64,000 nucleotides of DNA from positions 806,001 through 870,000 of the forward strand of contig NZ_JAERVJ010000001.1 of assembly GCF_016745395.1 (NCBI RefSeq). The letters run 5' to 3'. Made by a program: the position numbers and the translations under genes. The notes beneath the pieces were generated by a model, which saw nothing but the letters and a program-made list of their open reading frames with translations, ran no database searches and had not been told where the DNA came from. The DNA comes from Methylocystis sp. Sn-Cys (GTDB taxonomy: Bacteria; Pseudomonadota; Alphaproteobacteria; Rhizobiales; Beijerinckiaceae). Below are positions 56,380 through 64,000 of this stretch, piece after piece; the first letter of the stretch is position 1, and every line of letters starts with the position of its first letter.

Positions 56380-57264
56380 CTAACCTTTGAGCACCTCGAC
56401 CAAAGTCTTGCCCAGACGGGCCGGAGACGGCGACACGCGGATGCCGGCCGATTCCATCGCCGCAATCTTGCTCTCGGCGTCGCCCTTGCCGCCCGAAATA
56501 ATCGCGCCGGCATGGCCCATACGACGGCCGGGAGGGGCCGTGCGGCCGGCTATGAAGCCCACCATGGGCTTCTTGCGACCGCGCTTGGCTTCGTCCTTCA
56601 AGAATTGGGCCGCTTCCTCTTCGGCCGAGCCGCCGATCTCGCCGATCATGATGATCGACTTCGTCGCCTCGTCGGCGAGGAAGAGCTCCAGGATCTCGAT
56701 GAAGTCGGAGCCCTTGACCGGGTCGCCGCCGATGCCGACCGCGCTCGTCTGGCCAAGGCCCTCGCGGCTGGTCTGGAAGACGGCTTCATAAGTCAGCGTG
56801 CCGGAGCGCGACACGACGCCGACCGAGCCTTTCGAGAAGATATTGCCGGGCATGATCCCGATCTTGCTCTCGCCCGCGGTGACGACGCCCGGGCAGTTCG
56901 GCCCGATGAGGCGGGACTTGGAGCCCGACAGCGAGCGCTTGACGCGGATCATGTCCTGCACCGGCACGCCCTCGGTGATGCAGACGATCAGCGGGATTTC
57001 CGCGTCGATCGCCTCGCAGATGGCGTCGGCCGCGCCCGGCGGCGGGACATAGATGACCGAGGCCTCGGCGCCGGTTTTCTCGCGCGCTTCCACGACCGTG
57101 TCGAAAACGGGGAGGCCCAGATGGCTGGAGCCGCCTTTGCCCGGAGACACGCCGCCGACCATCTTGGTTCCATAGGCGATCGCCTGTTCCGAATGGAAAG
57201 TGGCGGTCTTCCCGGTGAAGCCTTGAGTGATGACTTTGGTGTTCTTGTCGATCAGCACGGACAT
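56380..57264 (-). CDS. sucD: Succinyl-CoA synthetase alpha subunit
   Basis: SucD with SucC makes ATP or GTP from succinyl-CoA. The 294-residue protein is full length, with [19 protein letters not shown] near 10-28, [21 protein letters not shown] near 125 and the phosphohistidine in [11 protein letters not shown] near 250. The ATG at 57264 gives the family's start. The partner gene sucC, normally directly upstream, is absent; ssrA is found there instead. Confidence 0.95.
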   Translation of the reverse strand: MSVLIDKNTKVITQGFTGKTATFHSEQAIAYGTKMVGGVSPGKGGSSHLGLPVFDTVVEAREKTGAEASVIYVPPPGAADAICEAIDAEIPLIVCITEGVPVQDMIRVKRSLSGSKSRLIGPNCPGVVTAGESKIGIMPGNIFSKGSVGVVSRSGTLTYEAVFQTSREGLGQTSAVGIGGDPVKGSDFIEILELFLADEATKSIIMIGEIGGSAEEEAAQFLKDEAKRGRKKPMVGFIAGRTAPPGRRMGHAGAIISGGKGDAESKIAAMESAGIRVSPSPARLGKTLVEVLKG

Positions 57265-57574
57265 GCAGCGATTCCTAAAGAGAACGGGCGGCGCGGAAAG
57301 CGCGAGCCGCCGCCTCCCCAAGGGGAGCCGGGCTCTCGCGCCGCGATTTTTCGCGGTCGCCAAACTATTGGGAAGATCGCCCGCATACAAGGCGGAAAGC
57401 GCCCACTTGGCGGGCTGTCGGGATTAATTTTGGCGCAGGGACAGGCCGGGCGCATGCCGCAAGCGCTCTCGCCCCGGCTCGGCTTCCATGAGAAGAGGAT
57501 AATCCGACGGAGTTCGTCGCTCCCCTTTCACAAACGCGTCCAAACCCCTATATTCGTTCTGCCGGTTCGCGCCG
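57265..57574. other. Gap between sucD and ssrA
   Basis: The 310 bases hold no supported gene. They are the divergent upstream region of sucD (-) and ssrA (+), so both promoters should be here, but I cannot assign boxes. No sucC sequence is visible. Confidence 0.4.
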
Positions 57575-57925
57575 GCTATGGCGATAAACGAACATCGAAA
57601 TAAACCATCCGGACCCGGGGGCGGTACCCGGCGCCTCCACCACAGCGCGTCACGGCGCGCTGTGGCGGGGGCGAAATAGGATCGACGGGGGCGTAAAGGG
57701 TGCTTTTTCGCTCGGCATGATACCGCCGTTATCGGGTCAAACCTTATAGTTGCCAACGACAACTATGCTCCGGTGGCCGTCGCCGCGTAATGCGGCGCCC
57801 AAACTGGGATCAAAGCCCTAGGGGTTAGCACTTCTAGGCGGGGCTCGGAGGCGCCTGGCAACAGAAGCCTCCACTTCATTATTCGCGCTGGCCGGGAGGC
57901 TGGGCGCAGGCGCGTGATCGTGGCG
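57575..57925 (+). ncRNA. ssrA: tmRNA, circularly permuted two-piece type
   Basis: The acceptor piece ends at 57642 with a T-arm CCGGG-GGCGGTA-CCCGG and CGCCTCC-ACCA. A 24-base intervening segment forming a CAGCGCG/CGCGCTG hairpin follows. The coding piece begins at 57667 with GGGGGCGAAATAGGATCGAC, whose first seven bases pair with CGCCTCC of the acceptor piece. The tag frame at 57752-57790 encodes ANDNYAPVAVAA. This is the alphaproteobacterial layout: the precursor is cut into two RNAs held by pairing. Outer ends are approximate. Confidence 0.93.
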
Positions 57926-57963
57926 CCCCTTTTGGGACGGGACCATGCGCCGGGGAAGAGCGC

Positions 57964-58530
57964 ATGGCCACTGATCTTATTCGTTACGATCTACTCGTTC
58001 AGGATGCGATGCGCAGCGTGGTGCGCAAGGTTTTGGGAGATGTGGCGGCGAGCGGCTATCTCCCCGGCGATCATCACTTCACCATAAGCTTCAAAACAGA
58101 CGCGCCCGGCGTGAAAATCTCGCGTCGTCTGGCCGAACAATGGCCGCAGGAGCTGACGATCATCCTGCAGCATCAATATACCAACCTCGAGGTCGACGAC
58201 GAGGGCTTCGGCGTCACCCTGTCCTTCCGCTCGATCCCCGAGCGCCTCTACGTTCCCTACGCCTCGATCACCGGCTTCTACGATCCGTCGGTGGAGTTCG
58301 GCCTGCGCTTCGAGGCCGCCGATCTGGAGGAGGAGGAAGAGGAGGAAGAGGTCCCGCCGGCGTGCCCGAGTCTCGTCGCCGCGCGCCCGGCCGAGGAGAA
58401 GGCCGAGGCAAAGCCAGAGCCCCAAAAGCTGGAGAAGGCGGATAGTCCCAAGCCTGCGGCCGCCGAAGCCGCGGAAGGCGAAGGTGACGCCAAAGTCGTC
58501 TCCATCGACGCATTCCGCAAAAAGACCTGA
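57964..58530 (+). CDS. sspB: ClpXP adaptor SspB (alphaproteobacterial type)
   Basis: SspB delivers ssrA-tagged proteins to ClpXP. The 188-residue protein has the substrate-binding beta fold (LVQDAMRSVVRKVLGDVAASGYLPGDHHFTISFKTD, 12-48, and EDEGFGVTLSFRSIPERLYVPYASITGFYDPSVEFGLRF near 78-117), then an acidic linker with a run of glutamates and a C-terminal helix ending VVSIDAFRKK, which should contact ClpX. It directly follows the tmRNA that makes the tag it recognises, separated by about 40 bases. The next gene overlaps its stop by one base. Confidence 0.9.
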   Translation: MATDLIRYDLLVQDAMRSVVRKVLGDVAASGYLPGDHHFTISFKTDAPGVKISRRLAEQWPQELTIILQHQYTNLEVDDEGFGVTLSFRSIPERLYVPYASITGFYDPSVEFGLRFEAADLEEEEEEEEVPPACPSLVAARPAEEKAEAKPEPQKLEKADSPKPAAAEAAEGEGDAKVVSIDAFRKKT

Positions 58531-58712
58531 TGGCCGAGGTCGTCAATCTCCGCCGCGCCCGCAAGGACCGCGCGAAGCGCGAGAAAGAGGCGCAGGCCCA
58601 GGAGAACCGCTCTGCTTTCGGCCGCACGAAAGCAGAGCGTGAGCTGACCGACGCGCAAAAGCGGCTCGAGGCCGCAAAGCTCGACGCGCATAAGCGCGAA
58701 GAAACCCCATGA
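58530..58712 (+). CDS. DUF4169 protein
   Basis: The 60-residue basic helical protein matches DUF4169: MAEVVNLRRARKDRAKREKEAQAQENRSAFGRTKAER. It starts on the last base of the sspB stop (TGATGG), and its stop overlaps the next start, so the three genes form one operon. No function is assigned. The charged, coiled-coil-like composition suggests RNA or protein binding. Confidence 0.8.
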   Translation: MAEVVNLRRARKDRAKREKEAQAQENRSAFGRTKAERELTDAQKRLEAAKLDAHKREETP

Positions 58713-59014
58713 GCACGGACCGGGCGCCTTCAGGCGCGCAAGCGGATAGCTTCGGTGAAGATCCGCAGCCTGAAGGCCGCAAGTCGGGCGTCCGGGTAGT
58801 CAAACATTCCATCGTCATCGCCGGCCACCGCACCAGCGTGTCGCTGGAAGACGCCTTCTGGCGCGCGCTGAAAGGCATCGCGGCAAAGGACGGCGTCTCG
58901 CTCGCAGGGCTGGTTGCACGCGTAGACGCCGAGCGCGGCGAGGCGAATCTCTCCTCCGCGCTGCGTGTGTTTGTGCTGGAGCGGGCGATGGACAGCCGGT
59001 CGTCCGCCGATTGA
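58709..59014 (+). CDS. Ribbon-helix-helix domain protein
   Basis: The 101-residue protein has an RHH domain at about 28-80 (VVKHSIVIAGHRTSVSLEDAFWRALKGIAAKDGVSLAGLVARVD). Members of this alphaproteobacterial family lie next to sspB and DUF4169 and are often misnamed aryl-sulfate sulfotransferases. It probably binds DNA as a dimer; the target is unknown. The first 25 residues are likely disordered. Confidence 0.8.
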   Translation: MSTDRAPSGAQADSFGEDPQPEGRKSGVRVVKHSIVIAGHRTSVSLEDAFWRALKGIAAKDGVSLAGLVARVDAERGEANLSSALRVFVLERAMDSRSSAD

Positions 59015-59026
59015 TACCATCTCCGG

Positions 59027-59236
59027 TTGAACAGCTCGCATCGGGCGGGCGTCATTCTCGGCGGGCTGAAAGCCCGACCGGGAAATCCAGAGCCAAAAAG
59101 CGCTGGTTTTGCCCAGAGCCCGTCATTGCGAGCGAAGCGAAGCAATCCAGGGCGGCGATGTGGCGCTGGATTGCTTCGTCGGCTCCGCCTCCTCGCAATG
59201 ACGGCGGTGATTTCCTGTGTATCCAAACGGCGCGAG
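59027..59236. repeat. Composite intergenic repeat, copy C
   Basis: It begins with TTGAACAGCTCGCATCGGGC and runs through GTCATTGCGAGCGAAGCGAAGCAATCCAGGG and its partner to GTGATTTCCTG and AACGGCGCGAG. It is nearly identical to copy A (20017-20229). Its right end meets the toxin remnant at 59231-59293. Confidence 0.85.
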
Positions 59237-59293
59237 TGACCGTAGCGCCTTCACCGCCTCGCCGGGGAAGTTTTCATCGGCGAGGAAGCGCAT
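59231..59293 (-). pseudogene. DUF5615 (PIN-like) toxin, truncated after about 21 codons
   Basis: The frame MRFLADENFPGEAVKALRSLA is the typical start of a DUF5615 toxin, whose next residues should be an alpha/beta domain of about 100 residues. Instead it runs into repeat copy C and reads PFGYTGNHRRH before repeat sequence. It begins 1 base after the antitoxin stop, as expected for a TA operon. Confidence 0.75.
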
Positions 59294-59294
59294 G

Positions 59295-59558
59295 TCAGGC
59301 GGCGCTGGGGTAGGTTTTCTCGGATCTCAGAGCGTCTCGCGCATAGGCAAGGCAGGCAGAGATATCCTCGTGCGACAGCGCCGGATAGTTGCGCAGGATA
59401 TCGGCCTCGCTCCAGCCATCCGCCATAAGGCCGATGACAAACTCGACCGAAAGGCGCGTGCCGCGGACAATTGGTTTGCCGGCCAGAATTTCCGGGTCCA
59501 AAATTATGCTTAGATGGGTCGGACATCGGCGGCCTCCGGCACGAATTATAGCCTTCAA
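59295..59558 (-). CDS. DUF433 antitoxin
   Basis: The frame contains LDPEILAGKPIVRGTRLSVEFVIGLMADGWSEADILRNYPAL and a C-terminal HEDISACLAYARDALR, the DUF433 fold that pairs with DUF5615 toxins. The start is uncertain. The frame begins at a TTG (59558), whereas an ATG at 59526 starting MSDPSKHN would be natural but lies in another frame. A single base change in the A-run at 59500-59503 would join them. The module therefore looks damaged at both the antitoxin start and the toxin. Confidence 0.65.
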   Translation of the reverse strand: MKAIIRAGGRRCPTHLSIILDPEILAGKPIVRGTRLSVEFVIGLMADGWSEADILRNYPALSHEDISACLAYARDALRSEKTYPSAA

Positions 59559-59581
59559 TCGCCGCTATCCCAACCCTTCGG

Positions 59582-61222
<1,641 letters not shown>

Positions 61223-61319
61223 CTAACGCCTTTCGGTGGATTTTGATAGCGCTGATTGCGCCGGGGAAGCAGTCTTCCCCAGCGGAGTTTCGTGTCGTCT
61301 GTGTGAAGCAGCCGCGCGC

Positions 61320-61985
61320 TTATTGGGTGGGCGATTTCCACTGCGTCGGAGCCGCCGGCTTGTCGGCGGGCGTTTCGGCCTTCGGCGCTTCCGTCTCGGG
61401 CTTGGGAGCCTCAGCTTTCGGGGCCTCGGCGGGGGCCGCCGGCGCTTCCGATTTGGTCGCCTCCGGGGCCTTGGGGGCCTCCGCGGCCGGCGCTTCGCTC
61501 TTCGGCGCCTCGGCCTTGGGGGCTTCCGTCACCGGCTCGGACTTCGGAGCCTCGGCCTTCGGCGGCTCCTGCGACGGGCGGAGGGCCGGCTTTTCCTCGG
61601 CCGGAGCGACCGGCGTGCTCTGCTGGCGCTTCTGCTGGGCGCGCTGGAGCTGCTCGAAGACCGAGTCTTTCCCGGCCTCCGGCGCCTTCTCGCCGGGCTT
61701 CACTTCCTTGAGCTGGATGTCGCCCTGGTCGATCGCCTTGGTCCAGTCGTCGCCGCCCGCGGCGCGGCGCTCCCAGGCCGGCAACACGGTGAGCGCGATG
61801 CTGGTGAGGAAGAAGATCGTCGCGAGAATACCGGTCGCGCGGGTGAGCGCATTGGCCTGGCCGCGTCCCGTGAAGACGCCGCTGCCGCCCATGCCGAGCG
61901 CGCCGCCCTCGGACTTTTGATAAAGAACGAGGATAACGAGCGCCGTCACCACCATCAGGTGGATCGCGATAATGACCTGCTGCAT
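61320..61985 (-). CDS. secG: Preprotein translocase subunit SecG with long charged tail
   Basis: SecG is a small membrane component of the SecYEG channel. Residues 1-75 are SecG: two membrane segments (IIAIHLMVVTALVILVLYQ and GILATIFFLTSIALTVLPAW) around the cytoplasmic GGALGMGGSGVFTGRGQANALTRAT. The protein is 221 residues instead of about 75-110. The last 140 residues are a Pro-Ala-Lys-Glu-rich tail with repeated PKAEAPKSE, which I would expect to be disordered. Start is the ATG at 61985. Confidence 0.88.
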   Translation of the reverse strand: MQQVIIAIHLMVVTALVILVLYQKSEGGALGMGGSGVFTGRGQANALTRATGILATIFFLTSIALTVLPAWERRAAGGDDWTKAIDQGDIQLKEVKPGEKAPEAGKDSVFEQLQRAQQKRQQSTPVAPAEEKPALRPSQEPPKAEAPKSEPVTEAPKAEAPKSEAPAAEAPKAPEATKSEAPAAPAEAPKAEAPKPETEAPKAETPADKPAAPTQWKSPTQ

Positions 61986-62265
61986 TTTCGACCTTCTTCC
62001 CGAGCGGAGCCGCGGCCTGGCCGGGCTCGACGCCTAATCCCTAGGCGGCTTCTACACTATGCGGAAGGCGCAAGGAAGGGGCGACGTTTATGTGACGGTT
62101 GGCTTGCCCTCATCCGACCCTCGCTGACGCGAGGGCCACCTTCTCCCGCTGGCGGGAGAAGGGAGAGCCCGCTGATTTTGGATCACAAATGCGGGAGCCA
62201 GTCTCCTTCTCCCGCGCGCGGGAGAAGGTGGCCCCGCGAAGCGGGGTCGGATGAGGGCTTACGGC
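61986..62265. repeat. Gap upstream of secG with a palindromic repeat
   Basis: CCCTCATCCGACCC (62107-62120) is matched by GGGTCGGATGAGGG (62244-62257), with inner arms CCACCTTCTCCCGC...GCGGGAGAAGG and CTCCCGCGCGCGGGAG. This is a common composite palindrome of the group. No gene is supported. The tpiA gene, usual upstream of secG, is not in the window. Confidence 0.65.
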
Positions 62266-62270
62266 CCAAC

Positions 62271-62296
62271 AAAAAAGCGGGCCGCTCGGGCCCGCT
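62271..62296 (-). terminator. Rho-independent terminator of the small exported protein gene
   Basis: On the minus strand AGCGGGC-CCGAGCG-GCCCGCT is followed by TTTTT. It lies 25 bases after the stop at 62321. Confidence 0.8.
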
Positions 62297-62320
62297 TCTC
62301 GATTTCTCCGGCGTTCCAGC

Positions 62321-62788
62321 TCAGTAGAGATTGCCGTCCTGGCCTTTCCACTGGCCGCCGCTCTGGTCGAAACGCGTCTCGTCCTTGAACTCGACGACCT
62401 TGCCGGGCTCGATATACTGCTTTTCCTTGATCATCTGGTTCTGGACGGTGGTCGAATAATAGGTGCTCGCCGAGCAGCCTTGCTTCACCTGGCCGGGGCT
62501 GTCGGGCTTGCATTCCAGATTGGCGCCCTTGGGGAAGCGCACACTTGCGGTAAAGTAGAATTCATAGCCCTTGTGACCCGCGCCCTCGACGTCGAGCGGC
62601 CAATAACGGGTGACGTCGAACTTCTCGATGGTCGCGTCCGGGTCGAACCTCTTCTTGATCAGATTTTCGAAAACCTTGCGCGCGTCCTCGGGCTTGGGCT
62701 CGCAGTTGAACAGGCAGAAAGCCTTGGCGGGCAGCGCCCCGGCAAAGGCGGCGAACGCCGCCAGCGCGACAATCTTCATAAGCTTCAT
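62321..62788 (-). CDS. Small exported protein of unknown function
   Basis: The 155-residue protein has a signal peptide ([23 protein letters not shown]), leaving a mature start at [12 protein letters not shown] with two cysteines. Two more cysteines (LECKPDSPG and QGCSAS) suggest two disulfides. It continues with [26 protein letters not shown] and ends in [10 protein letters not shown]. No known domain is recognised. I start at the ATG at 62788; the longer frame upstream lacks a ribosome binding site. The terminator at 62271-62296 follows. Confidence 0.65.
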   Translation of the reverse strand: MKLMKIVALAAFAAFAGALPAKAFCLFNCEPKPEDARKVFENLIKKRFDPDATIEKFDVTRYWPLDVEGAGHKGYEFYFTASVRFPKGANLECKPDSPGQVKQGCSASTYYSTTVQNQMIKEKQYIEPGKVVEFKDETRFDQSGGQWKGQDGNLY

Positions 62789-63080
62789 GAGTAGCGTCTC
62801 CCTCGTTCCGCCCTCGGCGTTGCGAACGATCGACGCTCGTTTAGCGCGCTTTCGGCTCGGGCGGAATTGCCCAGCAAAAATCGCGCATTGGAAATGGCGT
62901 CGACTTCGAACTGCAACGCTTTTGACATTTTTCAAGCTGCACGGCTTCGCCCTTTCCGGCAAGAGCGGCGCGGCCGCGCGAATTGTCGCATGGAATGCCC
63001 GGCGCGTCGCCATGTTGCGCCGCTCGCCCCGCCGCTCTATTGAGCGGCGCAGGCTTCTCGAACGCAAAGAAGAGGGTTTC

Positions 63081-64000
63081 ATGTCCGCCTATAAGCTCCT
63101 GCTCCTGCCCGGCGACGGGATCGGCCCCGAAATCTCCGCCGAGGCCGAGAAGGTGATCGACTTCCTGGGGCAGGCGGGCGTGGCGAAATTCGAGGTGGAG
63201 CGCGGCCTCGTCGGCGGCTCCGCCTATGACGCGCATGGCGTCGCGATCAGCGAGGGCGACATGGCGCTGGCCCAGGCCGCCGACGCCGTGCTGCTGGCCG
63301 CCGTCGGCGGGCCGAAATGGGATGGCGTGCCTTATGACGTGCGCCCGGAGGCGGGCCTCCTGCGCCTGCGCAAGGATCTCGCCCTCTTCGCCAATCTGCG
63401 TCCCGCCATCTGCTATCCGGCGCTCGCCGACGCCTCGTCGCTAAAGCGCGAGCTGGTCGACGGCCTCGACATCATGATCGTGCGCGAGCTCACCGGCGGC
63501 GTCTATTTCGGCGAACCGAAGGAGGTCGTCACCCTCGAGAACGGCGAGAAGCGCGCCGTCGACACGCAGGTCTACACGACTCACGAGATCGAGCGCATTG
63601 GCCGCGTCGCCTTCGAGCTCGCGCGCAAGCGCAACAACAAGGTCACCTCGTCCGAAAAGGCGAATGTGATGAAGTCGGGCCATTTGTGGCGCGAAGTCAT
63701 CACCGCGCTGCACAAGCGCGAATATCCGGACGTGAAGCTCGAGCACATGCTCGCCGACGCGCTCGGCATGCAGCTCGTGCGCTGGCCCAAGCAGTTCGAC
63801 GTCATCTGCACCGACAATCTCTTCGGCGACATGCTGTCGGACGTCGCCTCCATGCTCACCGGCTCGCTCGGCATGCTGCCCTCGGCCTCGCTCGGCGCCG
63901 CCGACGCCAACGGCAAGCGCCACGCCATGTATGAGCCCTGCCACGGCTCGGCGCCGGACATCGCGGGCAAGGGCATCGCCAATCCGATCGCCATGATCGG
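63081..64000 (+). CDS. leuB: 3-isopropylmalate dehydrogenase (partial, C-terminus beyond window)
   Basis: LeuB oxidatively decarboxylates 3-isopropylmalate in leucine synthesis. The visible 306 codons contain [12 protein letters not shown] at the start, [12 protein letters not shown] near 108, [14 protein letters not shown] near 140, and [20 protein letters not shown] near 285. These cover the cofactor and substrate sites. The ATG at 63081 has AAGAGGG upstream. The gene runs off the right edge. Confidence 0.95.
   Translation, partial: MSAYKLLLLPGDGIGPEISAEAEKVIDFLGQAGVAKFEVERGLVGGSAYDAHGVAISEGDMALAQAADAVLLAAVGGPKWDGVPYDVRPEAGLLRLRKDLALFANLRPAICYPALADASSLKRELVDGLDIMIVRELTGGVYFGEPKEVVTLENGEKRAVDTQVYTTHEIERIGRVAFELARKRNNKVTSSEKANVMKSGHLWREVITALHKREYPDVKLEHMLADALGMQLVRWPKQFDVICTDNLFGDMLSDVASMLTGSLGMLPSASLGAADANGKRHAMYEPCHGSAPDIAGKGIANPIAMI

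Overview
The window looks like a chromosome segment of a GC-rich alphaproteobacterium of the order Hyphomicrobiales (Rhizobiales). The evidence is a circularly permuted two-piece tmRNA gene next to an alphaproteobacterial SspB, DUF1150, DUF1217 and DUF4169 proteins, a RopB/Omp25-type porin, the sucD-sucA-sucB order and a class I PHA synthase. A type II methanotroph-like relative (Methylocystis/Methylosinus) would fit, but nothing in the window proves it.

Bases 1 to about 19465 are the right-hand part of an integrative and conjugative element (ICE). It carries a trbB-C-D-E-J mating-pair operon (trbJ cut by the window edge), then cargo. The cargo is a DUF262/DUF1524 protein, a UvrD-like helicase paired with a decayed class 2 OLD nuclease (Gabija-like), a scrap of phospholipase D/thermonuclease-like sequence, a small eight-cysteine secreted protein, two broken transposase genes, and a row of three AT-richer genes for exported proteins that resemble one another and that I cannot assign to a known family. 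A tyrosine integrase comes last, followed at 19421-19465 by the 3' half of a tRNA-Thr(CGT). That half tRNA is the displaced target end and marks the right boundary of the element.

Bases 19466-64000 are chromosomal. In order: an outer-membrane beta-barrel protein; a cytochrome c, a periplasmic creatininase-like enzyme and a fatty-acid/sterol hydroxylase; soxR and a divergent SDR gene behind a textbook SoxR promoter; two tandem glycosidase-like genes; an HPF/cold-shock fusion; an ACP/acyl-AMP ligase/acyltransferase fusion; a DUF1217 protein; ppsA; and a cluster of phosphoribosyltransferase, kinase-fold protein, PhaC-like hydrolase, PRPP-synthase-like protein and phaC. These are followed by a bactofilin, glycogen phosphorylase, an OmpA-like membrane protein, dnaN, a parD/decayed parE pair, a penicillin-binding protein 1A, a Rieske protein, DUF1150, odhB-sucA-sucD (2-oxoglutarate dehydrogenase and succinyl-CoA synthetase alpha), ssrA-sspB-DUF4169-RHH, a DUF433 antitoxin with a truncated DUF5615 toxin, pyrG, secG, a small secreted protein and the start of leuB.

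A family of palindromic intergenic repeats recurs at 20.0, 21.7, 33.6, 42.8 and 59.0 kb. In at least one place it abuts a destroyed toxin gene. Both toxin-antitoxin modules keep the antitoxin but have lost the toxin. The gene content points to carbon storage (PHB and glycogen), gluconeogenesis (PEP synthase), the TCA cycle and ribosome rescue, with a mobile defence island at the left end.
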